From Branchipolynoe longqiensis (Eukaryota > Annelida > Polychaeta > Phyllodocida > Polynoidae): 64,000 bases of DNA. Each line of letters opens with the position of its first letter. Position 1 is the stretch's first letter. The position numbers and the translations under genes are program-made. Location of the stretch: positions 59,168,042 through 59,232,041 of the forward strand of contig CM059193.1 of assembly GCA_030323885.1 (NCBI GenBank), read 5' to 3'. This document shows positions 41,801 to 53,800 of the stretch, one piece after another. The notes under the pieces are model-generated. The model made no database searches and was not told the DNA's origin. It saw only the letters and a program-made list of their open reading frames with translations.

Positions 41801-44800
41801 TCCCCCTGCACGACTACCCACGCCTCCTCACCCCTACCCTACCCGACAGCCACCCCCACTCCCTCTCCCCCTACCCCTCTACCCCGACGGTGGCGCCATC
41901 TGAACTAGAATTCACGAACTAAAAACCCTGCCGGAGACAGCCAGAACTACCACGCGAGACTCTGACGTCACGATCTCGCCTGGCGAGACCCACACCCTGC
42001 CTGGCCTATATAAACGAGCAGCTCACTGCTCCTGGCACTACCAACCGGGCAGTCAGACGAACAACACCAGGCCACAGCAACTCAGCCGCCCACCCAACCC
42101 ATCAAACGAACAGTCAAACCGGAAGGGTTGAGGGCCTGAGTCGAACTTTCCCTAAAACCATATTGATCTGATATTACCTACTTGCTTTTTACATGTCTTT
42201 GATTCAATAAAATTTCCATAACATGGGCTCCTCGTTCGCGTGATTAATTACTAACGTTAATGTACACCGGTGTTTTATAACACGGTTTGATTATCCACTC
42301 AAATATACTGAACTATTTCGGAAAAATAATTGAAAAGTTCAGGCACAAAACCACATAAACGCCAATCCCAAAGTGAAATTAAAATATCAGATTTTGTTAC
42401 CTGAAAATAATTTTAATTCCACTTTTCTTGTGCTGACATGATTATGGAGCAACAAACAAAAAAGTATGAATGTAACAAAAGTAACTTGTTGTCGGTTCGA
42501 ATCCAATGTTTATGTAAACTTTTGGATTGGCGTTTACGTGGATTTGCGCCTGAACTCTGCAAATAATGGAGAATGTGGAATTGATCTGCAAAGAAGATAG
42601 GGATTGGAAACACAACAAGATGAGAATGTGCAATTATTAATTCCCTGTAAGAAACTTATTTATTTTGGCCACATCATTCATCAGAGTTCAATATACCGTA
42701 CATTGTTGGAAGGGAAGGTGAATGGCAGCAGAGGGAGAGGGAGACCAAGAACATCATGGTTTACAAATATTTCACAGTGGACAGGCTTGAATTATTCACA
42801 GTCTATCAGAACAGCACAACATCGGGACAAGTGGAGAACCATTGCATCCAACCCTCGACTAGAGGATGGAACTATTGATTGATTGATTGTAAGTTCACAA
42901 TATGTGTGAGTTAAATAGTCAGAATTTACTTTTATATAGTCTCCCAAATTAAAAAATGAAATAAAAGAAAAACTAATAGATCTACTACAGTTTTATCTTT
43001 TTCATTCATTTTTGTGTGCTGAATTTATTTAACCCTGCCCGTTGTGGTGGTTTCAGCCATGCACCAGTTTCAGCTGTACGCATAGACTCAAACTCAAGGC
43101 ATTGTCAATGGTCATGAGCAATCTTCATACAGAAAATGTGAAATATCTCTAAAACCACACCACCTATTAACAAATCGCTTGGTACACATATAGAAAACAT
43201 CTTTACCAAAAAGATTATATTAAATTTATACGGTTAGGGTTCTGGATTTCTATTAATTTAAAATAAAACTAACGTTTTGCACTGCGCGTACTGTCAAACT
43301 CAAGGCATTGTCAATGGTCATGAGCAATCTTCATACAGAAAATCCAGGAAAAGTGAAATATCTCTAAAACCACACCACCTAGAAACAAATCGCTGGGTAC
43401 ACATATAGAAAACATCTTTACCAAAAACATTATATTAAATTTATAAGGTTAGTGACTCACGACCATTGACAATGCCTTGAGTTTGAGTCTATGCGCACGG
43501 CTGAAACTGACAGTGAGCTGAAACCGCCACACCGTAACGGATAAGTATGCTAACACTTGTTTTCACTGCTCGGCAGCAGTAGTCCAATCTGAATTGTGAA
43601 ACACGTGGAATGACCAATCAGACGAATATCATGACATAATATAATCATACAATATATAATGTCTATATATAATTATATCATACACTTTTTCATACAAGTC
43701 CCACCATGTATCGCACCATGTGTTTATGTGTCATTTTCTAGGTTCTGCTTGCCACTGTGAGCCGCTGATGTCTTTAAGCTGCGAAAAGTAGCTGATTTTG
43801 CCTTTTGTATTATCTGCTTGGAATAGTTTTGCTTGTAGCGTTGATCACCCAAGGCGAATGTGCTAGTTGTTTTGACTAACAAACGTTCCAATAATTTTTT
43901 TTAGTGAAAATCAGGTAATTTGCACATGGAATCATAATATCGGAAGAGAGTAGCCAAAATTGGAAGTCTTCCTACAATTATTTTAGATTATATATTGAGA
44001 GACACAATGAAAGATGCAAGAGAGACAGCTGCATAAACAGAAGGAAAAATCAAATAAAACTAATAATACTACTAATAACAATAATAATATTAATAATAAC
44101 AGGATTTGGGTGTAAGAACAGTAATCAGCTGTACCTTTGAAGTACAGTAAAACCTATCTAAATCGACCGCCCTTGGGACCGACTTTAAGTGGTCCATTTA
44201 GGGAGGTGCTCGGTTTAGGGAGTTAGAATATGGTTAAAATGGTATTGTTGGGACCCAAATAAAGCGATTGATATAGGGGAGTGGTCGATCTGTGGAGGTG
44301 GTCGGATACAGAGGTTTTACTGTAGATGCAAGTCAGAGCATCAATGTTATACAGCGATGTGCAATTTCAATTAACTAATTATTTACTGACATATTGGAAA
44401 AGCAACAACGGTATTAAAATCCAATTATATCCTGCAATAAAATATGGCATTCAGATTGAGATGATTAGTACATATCAGATCATTGCATCATACATCAATT
44501 TTGTACAGACATGAATACAGTTATGTGATGCATACCATATTATGCGAGTATAAAGATATGGAAGGGAATTATCATTATATTGTTATACTTATGTAAGATC
44601 CAACACTGCACCAGGGCAACCGCGTTTGGCCCACCTCGCCTCCACCGGCTGTTGACAGTGTCAGTCTACATATATGTATTATATAATAATAATAATATAT
44701 TTATTTCCACGTGACCAATGTACACACAAGTTGATATTTATATCAGTATTTTTTTCACATGAAAAAGGAGAAAGCAGAAGTACAATACTTATGAGGTGCT

Positions 44801-47800
44801 TTCCCCATTTAAAAATAACACAGATACATTGCTTAGACCATAGAAATAATAAATAGAAAGATAACAGTTAAAAGCATATCAACATTACCCTCAATACTGT
44901 AAATTACATATATATATATATATATATATATGCTGCATAATCCATTATACTGGTATAATAAGCCGAAAGATCCATCTACTCCCCAGCCACTAAGTCATTG
45001 GCTAGTCACCTACTCATTAGGCCATCTATTGGTACCTCATGACCTCCCCACGTGGCGCCATCTGCTCAAATAAATATACCATATAAATGTGTATATATAC
45101 ACATCTATACATATACATATATATACATACAAATATGTATACATATGTGATGTATAACGCATTATGCGAGTATAAAGGAGCGGAAGGGAATTAACTCCTT
45201 GTTATTATTATCATGTGGTAATTATTATTAAAATTGCACTATATTCTGTACTGCCTCCTCCATGTTCGCGACTGGTGGCGCCACCCCAAGCGCTACCCGG
45301 TACCTGCCTACCCTAAATAAATCACTCGCGTATACATATATATACATATATATACATATGAACATATAATATAAATAACAAAAGTATGGAAATATGTTGT
45401 ATTCTATTATTCTATTTCACGTATCGTTCCATTCCGATTATTGTAGACATGCATATATATATATATATAAATACAAGCTACAGTACAAAAGGGAGAAAGA
45501 CAATAAAGGTGGGTTGAGATAATATATTCTCTGGCATAGGGAATATTTGCCCTAGCATAAAAGGAAAAAGTTCCGGTCGCAAGTGACAGTGGTAGCGGTG
45601 GAAGTATGGTTCAGTGGTAGTGGAGCCACTTGTTCTCGTATGAGTAGTAGGCAAATACATGCAGAGAGCCCATTGGCCAATAATATAGTATCGGAATAAC
45701 ATAATACAGTGTAATAAAACATAGAAATTCCCTTACGTGGCTTTATACTCGCATAATGCTTATACATCACATATACACATGCATAATATATACATAATGT
45801 ATATGCGTACTCATACACACATATATATATGTGTGTATATATAACCATATACAAATATATGTGCTACATAATCTGTTATGTGAATATAAATAACGATGGT
45901 ACTGAAATATATTTGTATTATATTATTCCATTTCACGAATTGTTCCGTTCCGACTATTGTGAGTACTGTAGCCCCACTGACTCCGGAGTCACTCAGTCCG
46001 GTCAGTAGGCAAGTGACCTGCAAGTGTGGATATATGGAGGAGGGTACTTACATTTTCCATGGTGAACTCCACCATTGGTCGTGTTAACATGAACATCTCA
46101 TCGACAGCCTGTCCCACAATGTGGGACATGACGGCACCGAGACCAGACCCTGCAACCAGGTGTACGCGTGTGTATGGCAGCGACAAGTCAAAAGATTTCC
46201 CCCATACCATAGATTCACGATGTCGGACATCTGGGCATTTTTGCGCTCACAACGCTCGAAGGGTAAAATAAATGCCACTGTCATAGAGACAACATTAAAA
46301 CTACCCTAACTATCACAGTATTTGTGCTTTTTGGTGCTTTGAAAGTAAATTTCTCTTGTCTCTATTAAATAGTTCAGATCTTTCTCCACAATTTCACATT
46401 CAGCTTTTTTTCATCAGCCAAATGGAAGTTCTTGAATTTATTTTGCGAAAATAGTTTTTGAGGCCATGATCTGGTAAGGCTAACACTGGCACTGACACTC
46501 AGAAAATCCCAACTTTCACTATTATCTCTGTTTTTAATACTTTCAGAGAAAATTGCTCTTAGGTTAAATCAAATACTTCAGATTTTCCTCTTCAATCCCG
46601 CATTAAGATATTTTTAATCAATCCAATGAAAGCTTTTAAATTTATTTTGCAAAAATAAATGGTCCGCATAGACATAGATTTGCTGCAGCACAATTCACTG
46701 CGGTATTTTACCCTTCACGGGCTAGTTTCCGGGGTTGTGATGCCACGCCGACATCGAGAATAAAAGATTCACCCTGGACTTACAGTAGGGATGAATGACA
46801 ACGGAGTCTAAATATGGGCGAAAATAGCTTTAGTATGGAACAGGAAGTAGAATCCCCGGTTCCAGTATCAAATGGTTACTTAAGTCGGCACAGAATTGGT
46901 GAAATGGGAGAGAATGCAAAAAGACAAGATGGCAACCATAGAATGCTGTTGGTTTCACTTTTAAAGTCCATTAAACTATATGTTTTATTATATTTTTCAG
47001 GACAGTACATACCACAGCCTTTGATGAACCAGTTGTGGACCACTGGTTGGAACGGAAAATAGCCCAAAGTGCAAATGTGTCCACTGAGCAGGATCGGCTG
47101 GATGACCCAGACCTTCACAGGCGGAAACACTACTGCTTGAGCTATGTGCCGCTCCACTGATATAATAACGGAGAATGTAGATTATATACACGTTATGCAT
47201 TATAATTGCAGGAAGACAGAAAGTCAAATTTTAGAGCGAAAGCAAACACTGACAAAGGGGGGTGGGACAATATATGCAGATGACAATATTTGACATATCA
47301 CTACAGTGTTTTACATGCATAGGTGTTGGAAATGATGCATAACACAATAACCTTTAATTAAAGACAAACAGCCGGTTAATTTGTTGTTGTCTTTTTAAAG
47401 TTGCATAGTCCGATGGTTTTAAGTTTCTGTCATTTTCTGAGAAAAATATATTAGGTTGATCGTTGTAATCTATCTTAATTTAGTTAGAAGTAACTTTTAT
47501 TTTAAATGGCTAACTTTTGAGATATTTGAAGTGCAACCGCGCAAAATTAATTTAGGCAAGCAACACCAAAACTCTTACACCATCGGCTTCTGCTGTAATA
47601 GGTTCTATTAAATTGCCTCTGCATTACCTTCTATGTAAAAACAAATGCTTAATAAGCCCACCAATTACATTAGATCAGAGTGTTTGAGCTATATGCTCAG
47701 GCCAAGTCGGAGACTCAACCATCAGAGCCCATCACGTGTGGTGAGGATGCTCTGTTCAGTTTTGTCATGCGCAGTAATGAGTTTGAATCTGCTGGCGTTA

Positions 47801-50800
47801 GCTGGGTCTATCCTGGAATCTGTGGTTCATCTGGTATTGTTGTTAACACCTTGTCAAGCTGCCTTTTGAATGATTGTAGACTGCAGTTTGATTGATTTCT
47901 AATGTAAGCTGGCATTGTATTGAAGAGCTGTACTCCTCGAACAGAGAGACTTCCTTCCCACAGGGTTCTTGTTGATTGTGAGGCTTTTGTATTTATTGCT
48001 GGTACCTGACCAAGTCTACCATATCTTTTTGAATGATACGTTGTTATGCCATAGTTTGGTACTTTGCCTTCAATCATTTTCCAGGTGTATATAATTCGAT
48101 ATCTCTCACATCGACGTTCAATGGAGGATATCTTGAGGAATTTTAGTCTGTCCCAGTAATCCAGGCTCTTGGGGGTCTTCGATATATGATGTGAAGCTGC
48201 GTTGCAGTAACTCTAGCTTTGTCAGCTGTCCTTTAGAAGTCGGTATCCACAGTTGTGAACAGTAGTCTATCCATGGGAGTATTATGGAGTTCCACAAGGT
48301 TTTCATTACCCCAGCTTCTCTTGACTTAAATGTACGAAGCACCCATCCACTATATTTTCTGGCTGTTTGGCATACATAGTCAATGTGTTCAGTGAATTTG
48401 AGGTTGCTTCCCAATATATAAGTTACATATCTAGAACCAAATCTAGAAAATTGCTTTGGTCTGGAAAATTACATGTTTTCATCAGACTATGCAGTTTTAA
48501 TTAAACCGTCCTGATATGACCTTAGATGTTGCTAGGAGGTAAGCCTCCAAAATGCCAAACTTTCAATTGAATCTGTTCAATTGAATCTGTTGAATCTGCA
48601 TAGTCTGATGAAGTATGAAATTTTCAAAAGCAAAACAATTATCTAGATTTCATTGTACATATCTAACTTAAATGTTGGTGCGCTTATTAAATTGTTGTCT
48701 GTGCATAAAAGAGAATACCTAAGAAATTTAACAGAACCTGTTACTGTAGAAACCTATGGTGTCAGAGTTTTGGCATGCTTGCCAAAATTAATTAATTTTG
48801 TGTGGTTGCACTTAAAAAATCTCAAAGGTTAACCATCTAAAATCAAAGTTACTTCAATCTAAAGTAAAGCCCCAGTCACACCTACCCGGACGAGCCCCAG
48901 ATTTTTAGCCGGACCACCCCCGGCCAGTCGCCCAGACTCTCCGGGACAGCCCTGGATAAAATCGCTATTTTGGTCATTTTTGGCCTCACGCTCACACCTA
49001 CCCAGATCAGCCACGAACTAGCCCTGGACCAGAGGCCGGACTGAGCCGGACCACCCCCGGATTACCCGGTGTATCCACGGAGTAGTGACGGATCAGTCCC
49101 GGACTGGAAGTGGACTTGCTCCTGCTATATATATATACAAAAACGGGGCTCATCCCAGACAGCACACAGTCGTCGGCCCGACGGCGGCCCAACGGCGGCC
49201 GCTCCGGCGGCCCGACGGTGGAAAACGCTGTCGGGCCGACGTTGTTTTGTCCAACCTCCCGCCGTCGGGGCGACGGCGGCTGCCGCCGTCGGGCCGACGG
49301 CGACAGCCGCCGTTGGGCCGACGGCGACAAACGCCTCACCGTCGACCCGACGGCGTTTGTCGCCGTCGGGTCGACGGCGAAAAACGCCGATCGAGTCGAC
49401 GGTGGGACGGTTAATACATCGTAATAAATTACAAGTTATTTGTTCAAATAGAACGCTGTCCAAGTCCAACGATCGCACGTGTTGTGCTGGCAACTCGAGC
49501 CGGCGACTCGAGTCAGGTGGCGATTCGAAGCAAAGAAACCTTATCGGATGATTCAAATCGTATTAAAACGAATAATTCCACTAATACTTCGTAATAAATT
49601 ACAAAACTTTTACAGAATAATCTAAACATATTAATAAACAAACGTCTTAAATAATTCCTTTAAATTCCTCCGATTTCTGGCGTTATTTGTTCAAATAGAA
49701 CGCTGTCCAACGATCGCACGTGTTGTGCTGGCAATAGTCGAAGTAAACAAACCGTATCGGATGATTCAAATCGTATTAACACGAATAATTCCACTAATAC
49801 TTCGTAATAAATTACAAAACTTTTACAAAATAATCTAAACATATTAATAAACATACCTGTTAAATGATTCCTTAAAATTCCGGGTATTTCTGGAGTTATT
49901 GGTAGAAAAAGAACACTGATCAACAATCGCACGTGTTCCGCGGGCGACTCGAGCCGGAATCCAAATTTAAAGAACTGCGCATGCGCGGCGCACTACCGTC
50001 GGCTCGACGGTGGCTCGACGGTGGACCAGACGTGGAAAATGAAGGCAAACCTGCGGCGGCCCACCACCGTCGAGCCGACGATGGCCCGACGGTGAATCAA
50101 AAGTGGAAAGGGATTGAACCCTAACGTCGGAACACCACCGGCGGCCCGACGGTGGCCCGACGGTGGCTCACAAGTGGAAAAGGATTGAAACCTAAGGTCG
50201 GAACACCACCGTCGGGCCGACGATGGCCCGACGGTATACCAGATGTGGAAAATGAAGGCAAACCTGCGGCGGCCCACCACCGTCGGGCCGACGATGGCCC
50301 GACGGTGACTCAAAAGTGGAAAGGGATTGAACCCTAACGTCGGAATACCACCGGTGGCCCGACGGTGGCCCGACGGCTCAAAAGTGGAAATTTGGATTGA
50401 ACCCAAACGTCGGAAACCGCCGTCGGGCCGACGAAGGCCCGACGGTGAATCAAAAGTGGAAAGGGATTGAACCCTAACGTCGGAAATCAACCGGCGGCCC
50501 GACGGCGGCCCGACGGTGGCTCAAAAGTGGAAAGGGATTGATTCCCAACGTCGGAAATCCACCGGCGGCCCGACGGCGGCCCGACGGTGGAAAGTCGATC
50601 GCGACGGTGCGACCAACAGCCAACGTCGGCCCGACGGCTGTGTGCTATCTGGGATCCTACTGATCTGTGGTAAACCGGGCTATCCGTGGCTCATCCGTGC
50701 TCATCCGGCTTGTCCGGGTCTTTCACATATGCACAACATTATAAACCCTCCTATCAACATGGATTCTGCTATTGTTTATAATGTTTTCTGCTATTATTTT

Positions 50801-53800
50801 GAATGTTTTCACTTTGTGTTTCAAGGTGTTGTTCTCTGTGGCGGAGTGGTTAGAGTGTCTGACTTTTTTCTAGGTCAGACTCCTAATCTGAAGGTTGGTG
50901 GTTCGATTCCCTGTGACCCCATCTCTGCCAATTTGGATTTCCACTGCATACCATGTCTATGTGGTGTGGGAGGTTAAAAATCCCTTGGGTCGGTAAAAGT
51001 GTAGGCTCGGGCTTTCTATCGACAAACTGTCTAATGGTGAAAACAAGCCTATTCAGGCTTATCCATGATAGGCAGTATAAATCTTCAACAACAAAATCTG
51101 GGCAGTCCGGGAGTGGTCCGTGGCTACGTCGGGGCTAGTCCGGGGATGGTCTGGGTTAAACCGTTGTTGTTTGTTTGTTTGTTTATTGTTGTTTTACATC
51201 CTAGCAACATCTAAAGTCATATCAGGACGGGGGATAAACCGTGGCTAAAACGTGGCTCATCCAGGTTTAAAAAATGCCTGGACAGTCCCGGACTGACACG
51301 GACTACCCCAGTCCATACCCGGACCACCCCCGGATTACCCCCGGATCATCCCGGATGATGCCAGATCGAGCCCGGATTGCAAAATCCCCCGGACCACCCC
51401 GGATGTTTTAAACATTTTAAAACATCTGGGGTGAACCCCGGATGAGGCCGGACCAGCCACGGATCACCAAGGACCAGCCACGGATGAGCCATGGATCACA
51501 CCGGATCGCCACAGACCATGCCGGATGACGGTCCGGGGCTCCTCCGGCCCCTGATCCGGGTAGGTTTTACTGGGGCTTTAGGTCAAATATAACGATCAAC
51601 CTAATATATTTATCACAGAAAATGACAGAAACTCAAAACCATCGGACTATGAAACTTTAATATATGGAAGGAAAGTGGACATACCAATGTTCTTGATGAC
51701 CATAAAACGGTTGAATACGATGTGGAAGGGGAAGACATCGAAGAAGATGTCTGACGAGATGGGCAGTGAGTCGGTGTCCTGGCAACATGTCAAACAGGGT
51801 TCATACAGGGACTCCGCAGCCAAATTTAATTCCATTTTAGGCCTTTTGGGGTAAGAAATTCATCTTTCAAAGCCTAAAGAATATGCCATTATAATGATTA
51901 TATACACGTCAACTCTTTACTTCACCAGGTTTCTGTATGCTATGTTTTAAAGCAAAAGAAGTATAGTAGCTACGACAAATGCTAACCAGAATATATTATG
52001 CTAATGCCCAGAATTGATGCACCGTGATTCTGTCATTGGTTGATGTTTCGTTGATGCAGCTGGTAATGAAAACAAATGAAATCGCAGCTGCTTTCGACTC
52101 GGACTTTGATCAATTGCAAAATTCTAGATTTTTTGGCACATTTGGTCAATTTTTAAGCCTTATGAGGGTATTTTCAACTTTAATGCCGACCTTTTTGGTC
52201 GCAAGGAGGTCAGCGACCACGAAAGACCCCGTTGCGATCACTTGCGACCATTTTATGACCTTTTTGCGACTATTTTATGACCTTTTTGCGACCATTTTAT
52301 GACCTTATTGCAACCACCCCTTTTACTTTCATTTCAAGAAGCTTTGATTAAAAATCGTGAACTTAGGAGATATTTCAAGATGCGAATTGCTCAATTTATT
52401 TTGCCATTCAAATCGAAATTCTGACAAGATTCTATTAAATTGACTCACTATACCCTTTTTATGCAGCAATAAATTCAGAAAGCTGCATAGTCAAAATTTC
52501 AAAACCAAAACAATTATCTAAATTTGATTCTACATCATCTAATTTAGATACTTGTGCGCTTATAAAATAAATATGTCACCGCATAGAAGGAAACACTGAG
52601 GCAATTTAATAGAACCTATTCCTGCAGAAGCCTATGGTATTGGAGTTTTGGCAAGCATGCCAAAATTAATTTGGCATGTTTCCACTTCAAATATCTAAAA
52701 CGTTTGCCATTGAAAATAAAGTTACTTTAAACTGAAGTAATGTAGATTATGTCGATCAACCTGCTATAGTTATCTCAGAAAATGACAGAAACACAAAATC
52801 ATCGGAGTATGCAACTTTACTAAGTGCGCCAGTATCTAAATTAGATATATAGGATCAAATCTAGATAGGTTGGTTGGTTGTTCGAGTTTTGCAACCTGGC
52901 AACAACTAAGGTCAATCTAGATGGGGTGTTTTTGGTATCGCATATTTCATACTTTCATATCGGACTATGTGGCTTTTTAGCAGCTCACCTTTTCTGATTC
53001 CTGCTTGGGCGGCTTGAAGCCTGAGTTGTCAAAGTGTAGCTTCATCACCACGTGAGTCATGTCCATCGTCTCCTCCTCGGAGACCAGCTCGATCTCCACC
53101 ACCGTGCTGTAAAACGTCTTGGCCACCTGTGCAAACAAGCGCTATCAGTTTTTTTAAGGAACATTAGTTGTTTAAGCAGGGGAAATTTCAATCGCAGACA
53201 ATTGGTCTTCCTTATTCCACTGCTCCTTGCCCTATCCTAATAATGGCAAGCATCTGGCTAGGAAGCAACAAGTATCAATTTTAAGTCATTGGTTTGACTC
53301 GACCAGGGTTCCAACCCACGACCCCACGGTCTACCAATACAGGAGAGGGACGCTCTAACTCATTCGGCCATCCCGTCTGGTTAATTATATATATTATTCC
53401 GTCAAGGACAACAACAATCAATGAATACGGTTGGGAACGAGAAATCCTCTGGCTGGACCCACGAAAGAGCCTACCAATCATCTATTAAGTCTGGTTGTTG
53501 GAGTTTTACATATTGACAACATCTAAGGTAATATCAGGATGGGTGCCGACTTGTGACAGTGCGTGCTGGTGTTGACTTTATAGTGCTGCCCCACTGGGAG
53601 ACCAGGCCGCCAGCACCATGACCTGATATCCCACTCAGTCACATTATCCTGACACTGAGCTAACCAGTCCTTGCCCTACCCTAATAATGCCGAGCACCAG
53701 GCTAGGAAGAAACAAGCATCACTTTTGTAAGTCATTGGTTTGACTCGACTGGGAATTCCAGGACCTGAGAATTCCGCACGGGAGGCCTGCGCTCTACCGA

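Larger units (their letters stand above)
48867..51583. mobile_element. DNA transposon (non-autonomous) with GCCCCAGTCACACCTACCCGG ends
   Basis: Inverted ends gccccagtcacacctacccg and cgggtaggttttactggggc. Sub-terminal DNA is full of ccggac/ggatca units. It is itself hit by the element at 49154-50653, by SINE-A at 50829-51092 and by a SINE-B tail at 51165-51234 (flanks taaaccgt). No transposase frame. Confidence 0.82.
48590..51660. mobile_element. MITE-1 carrying a nest of younger transposons
   Basis: The left 48590-48866 and right 51584-51660 parts form one MITE-1 (…acttcaatctaaagtaaa / ggtcaaatataacgatcaac…). Between them lies the transposon 48867-51583. Confidence 0.88.

Noticed and set aside
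49069..49556. ORFs of 100-160 aa on both strands (RRRPDGG-type)
   Set aside because: CCGACGG repeats of a transposon arm.
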